Positions 4,671-6,170 of a stretch of 6,170 nucleotides of DNA are shown here, one piece after another. The position numbers were made by a program, and so were the translations under genes. The notes below the pieces were generated by a model. That model did not search any database and was not told the DNA's origin. It worked only from the letters and a program-made list of their open reading frames with translations. Source of the stretch: an uncultured bacterium (GTDB lineage Bacteria > DRYD01). The stretch covers positions 1 through 6,170 of the forward strand of contig CALFWH010000141.1 in the NCBI GenBank assembly GCA_937927985.1, given 5' to 3'. Each line of letters begins with the position of its first letter. Position 1 is the stretch's first letter.

Positions 4671-5657
4671 TTATTTTTTTATGTTATTAGCTATGATTAT
4701 TTTTAAAAGTTCTTCAAATGGGATTCCTGTTTTTTCTGCTTCTTGAGGTAATAGAGAAACCTCTGTGAAACCAGGAATAGTATTTATTTCTAAAAAGTAC
4801 ACTTTATATGAATTATTACTGGGTTTTAATCTGTAATCTATTCTTATTGCATCTTTAAAATCCATAAATTCGAAAATTCTTGATGATATATTTTTTAGAT
4901 AAGATAGAATTTCTTCTGGTAATTCTGGAGGTATAATATGATCTACTTTTTTTATATATTTATTTTCAAAATCGAAAGTTTCTGAATCTTGCAATATAAT
5001 TTCACATGGTTCAAGGGGAATTATTTCACTATCTTTCTGTATTACCCCTACTGTTATTTCTCTTCCTTCTATGTATTCTTGGATAATTATTGTACTATCT
5101 TCTTTAAAAGCTAATTCTATTGAATTTTTTAAGTTCTCTATATCTTGATTAGAATCTAACTTTTTTATTAATGATAATCCATAACTACTACCAGATATAT
5201 TTGGTTTAATTATGATTGGTGCAGTTAGAAAATTGTCTTTTAGCTTTTGAATTACAGTATCTATTTGATTGTATTCTTGTTTTTTTATGTACACTGTTTT
5301 AGGAATATGTAAATTATAGATATTGTAATTTTTTATGAAATGATTTATTAGTAAATTTGTCATCATTTTATTTATTGCTGTTAAGCTTGAAGAATAAGAA
5401 GAGAATGAGAAAGGAATATTTAGTGATTCTAAGAAAGCTTGGATTATTCCATCTTCTCCATATTTACCATGCAAGGCTAAAAATATAAAATCATATTGAT
5501 TGGAAAGTATATTTTGATAAAAATCTTTTAGATCTTCAAGAATGTATTTTTCTGTTTGGGGATAAATTTTTTTTAGTTTTTCAAATATATTATTTCCTGT
5601 TTTTATTGAAATTTCTCTTTCGGAGGATAGTCCCCCCATTACTACTAATATTCTCAT
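4671..5657 (-). CDS. ddl: D-alanine--D-alanine ligase
   Basis: ATP-grasp ligase joining two D-alanines for the peptidoglycan pentapeptide. Length 328 is normal. Visible motifs are G8-G-L-S-S-E13-R-E; A61-L-H63-G-K-Y-G-E-D-G; K97 and K151 (ATP); G156-S157-S; E-G-R-E200; F-D-F-E-N-K233-Y234; R272-I-D274; and E290-I-N292-T-I-P-G-F-T followed by S301. By alignment with E. coli DdlB, the triad Glu15/Ser150/Tyr216 corresponds to E13/S157/Y234, so it is the Tyr (D-Ala-D-Ala) type and not a D-Ala-D-Lac type. Odd points: the usual P-Y-T-G-S loop is P-F-S-F-S (82-86), the Y-D-Y before the catalytic Tyr is F-D-F, and a usual Glu is Q193. The ATG at 5657 directly precedes the conserved N-terminus; no Shine-Dalgarno is seen. 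It lies between recO-like and glycosyltransferase genes with 29-nt gaps on both sides. Confidence 0.95.
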   Translation of the reverse strand: MRILVVMGGLSSEREISIKTGNNIFEKLKKIYPQTEKYILEDLKDFYQNILSNQYDFIFLALHGKYGEDGIIQAFLESLNIPFSFSSYSSSLTAINKMMTNLLINHFIKNYNIYNLHIPKTVYIKKQEYNQIDTVIQKLKDNFLTAPIIIKPNISGSSYGLSLIKKLDSNQDIENLKNSIELAFKEDSTIIIQEYIEGREITVGVIQKDSEIIPLEPCEIILQDSETFDFENKYIKKVDHIIPPELPEEILSYLKNISSRIFEFMDFKDAIRIDYRLKPSNNSYKVYFLEINTIPGFTEVSLLPQEAEKTGIPFEELLKIIIANNIKK

Positions 5658-5686
5658 TGCTTTGCTATTGCTTTTAATTATCTATG

Positions 5687-6170
5687 TTATATTTTACTTG
5701 TTAATAATTCTTCTAAAATTTGGATTGTTTTTATCTCGATGTTTAAAATTTTTTCAATTTCTTTCAAGGTTTCTATTAGATTATTATTTCTTTTTAGTTT
5801 ATAGCCTTGTTTTTCTATGTATAATTCAAGGTATTTTTGAAATTTTTCGATATCTTTAGAATTAGTTAAATTATCAATATATTTTAGGAAAGATATTGTT
5901 AAATTGAATATGTCGTTTTCTTTTTGATTTTCAGGTAAAGTTTTCTTTAGAATTTCTAGTATTGTTTGAGCTATAATTTTCTTTTCTAATGAGTTTCTAA
6001 TATTTTCAAAATAATCTATTACTTTGTATTGATTTAGATAAGTATATTGCTGAGTGTATTTTAGTTGTGCTGATATGAGATTTAGATTATCTAGATTTAG
6101 GTTTTTTATTTTGTAAGGATAAAAGGTTTGTATCAATCCTAAATTTTTACAAAACATTAATATTTTTTTT
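5687..6170 (-). CDS. recO: RecO-like DNA repair protein, N-terminus cut off by window edge
   Basis: Partial gene: the frame is open through the right edge (K-K-I-L before the Met at 6157), so about 160 codons are visible and the true start lies outside. The pattern fits RecO, the RecFOR mediator that loads RecA on SSB-coated DNA. The I-L-M-F-C-K-N-L-G-L-I segment matches the end of the RecO OB-fold N-terminus. Then come Y-L-N-Q-Y-K-V-I-D-Y-F-E-N-I-R-N, a helical core with I-L-E-I-L and D-I-F-N-L, and F-Q-K-Y-L-E-L followed by Q-G-Y, the place where RecO has F-E-L-x-L-L-x-x-x-G-Y. The C-terminus is shorter than usual and lacks the four-cysteine zinc site many RecO proteins have; the only Cys is the one near 6150. 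It is upstream of ddl by 29 nt in the same direction. The match is by pattern only, so the call is moderately confident. Confidence 0.62.
   Translation of the reverse strand, partial: KKILMFCKNLGLIQTFYPYKIKNLNLDNLNLISAQLKYTQQYTYLNQYKVIDYFENIRNSLEKKIIAQTILEILKKTLPENQKENDIFNLTISFLKYIDNLTNSKDIEKFQKYLELYIEKQGYKLKRNNNLIETLKEIEKILNIEIKTIQILEELLTSKI

Noticed and set aside
4642..4680. T-rich run between ddl and the glycosyltransferase as a terminator
   Set aside because: On the transcribed minus strand it is A-rich, there is no hairpin, and both genes run the same way across a 29-nt gap.
5662..5859. Plus-strand hydrophobic frame of 65 codons that looks like a membrane protein
   Set aside because: It is antisense to the RecO-like gene; Leu/Phe richness comes from reading A-rich coding DNA backwards.
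6155..6157. ATG at 6157 as the start of the RecO-like gene
   Set aside because: The frame stays open to the window edge and the upstream codons (K-K-I-L) continue the RecO-like N-terminal pattern, so this Met is probably internal.

Overview
This is an AT-rich bacterial window (by eye under about 30 % G+C) with very tight gene packing and no rRNA, tRNA, CRISPR array, IS element or phage gene that I can see. It carries ordinary housekeeping genes of a peptidoglycan-making bacterium: seryl-tRNA synthetase, D-alanine--D-alanine ligase and a RecO-like repair protein. A partial phosphatase resembles heptose-bisphosphate phosphatases, which would fit a diderm cell, but the family is broader than that. 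The phylum cannot be fixed from this sequence. The A-L-P-R form of SerRS motif 3 recalls Bacteroidetes-type enzymes as I remember them, and the rest of that protein does not clearly follow.

Layout. From 1612 down to 1 on the minus strand runs a compact four-gene cluster: a tandem-repeat, probably beta-helical protein (1058-1612), two small Asn- and aromatic-rich proteins (714-1034 and 373-711), and a HAD-IIIA phosphatase cut by the left edge (1-369). Gaps are 23, 2 and 3 nt, so this is almost certainly one transcript. A 227-nt divergent intergenic region (1613-1839) separates it from the plus-strand pair serS (1840-3129) and a PPC/DUF296 protein (3132-3566). The PPC gene converges on, and overlaps by 26 nt, a minus-strand trio read from the right edge: recO-like (5687-6170, 5' end missing), ddl (4671-5657) and a GT4 glycosyltransferase (3541-4641), with 29-nt gaps.

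Most interesting is the three-gene block 373-1612. The largest product is eight near-perfect 21-22-residue repeats with almost nothing else and no signal peptide. The middle gene carries one clear copy of that repeat, fused to a tail of aromatic and hydrophobic residues. The last gene carries a degenerate copy, a glycine-zipper membrane helix and a tail with 13 Tyr in its last 28 residues. The two small proteins also share an R-I-x-N-P motif just before the repeat copy. I read this as a possible self-assembling beta-helix scaffold with two cognate membrane or envelope partners, loosely analogous to bactofilin systems. That is inference from sequence pattern only.

The ddl-glycosyltransferase pair fits a role in cell-envelope synthesis, and recO and serS are housekeeping. 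Shine-Dalgarno use is uneven: strong before the repeat-protein genes, absent or weak before serS, the glycosyltransferase and ddl.
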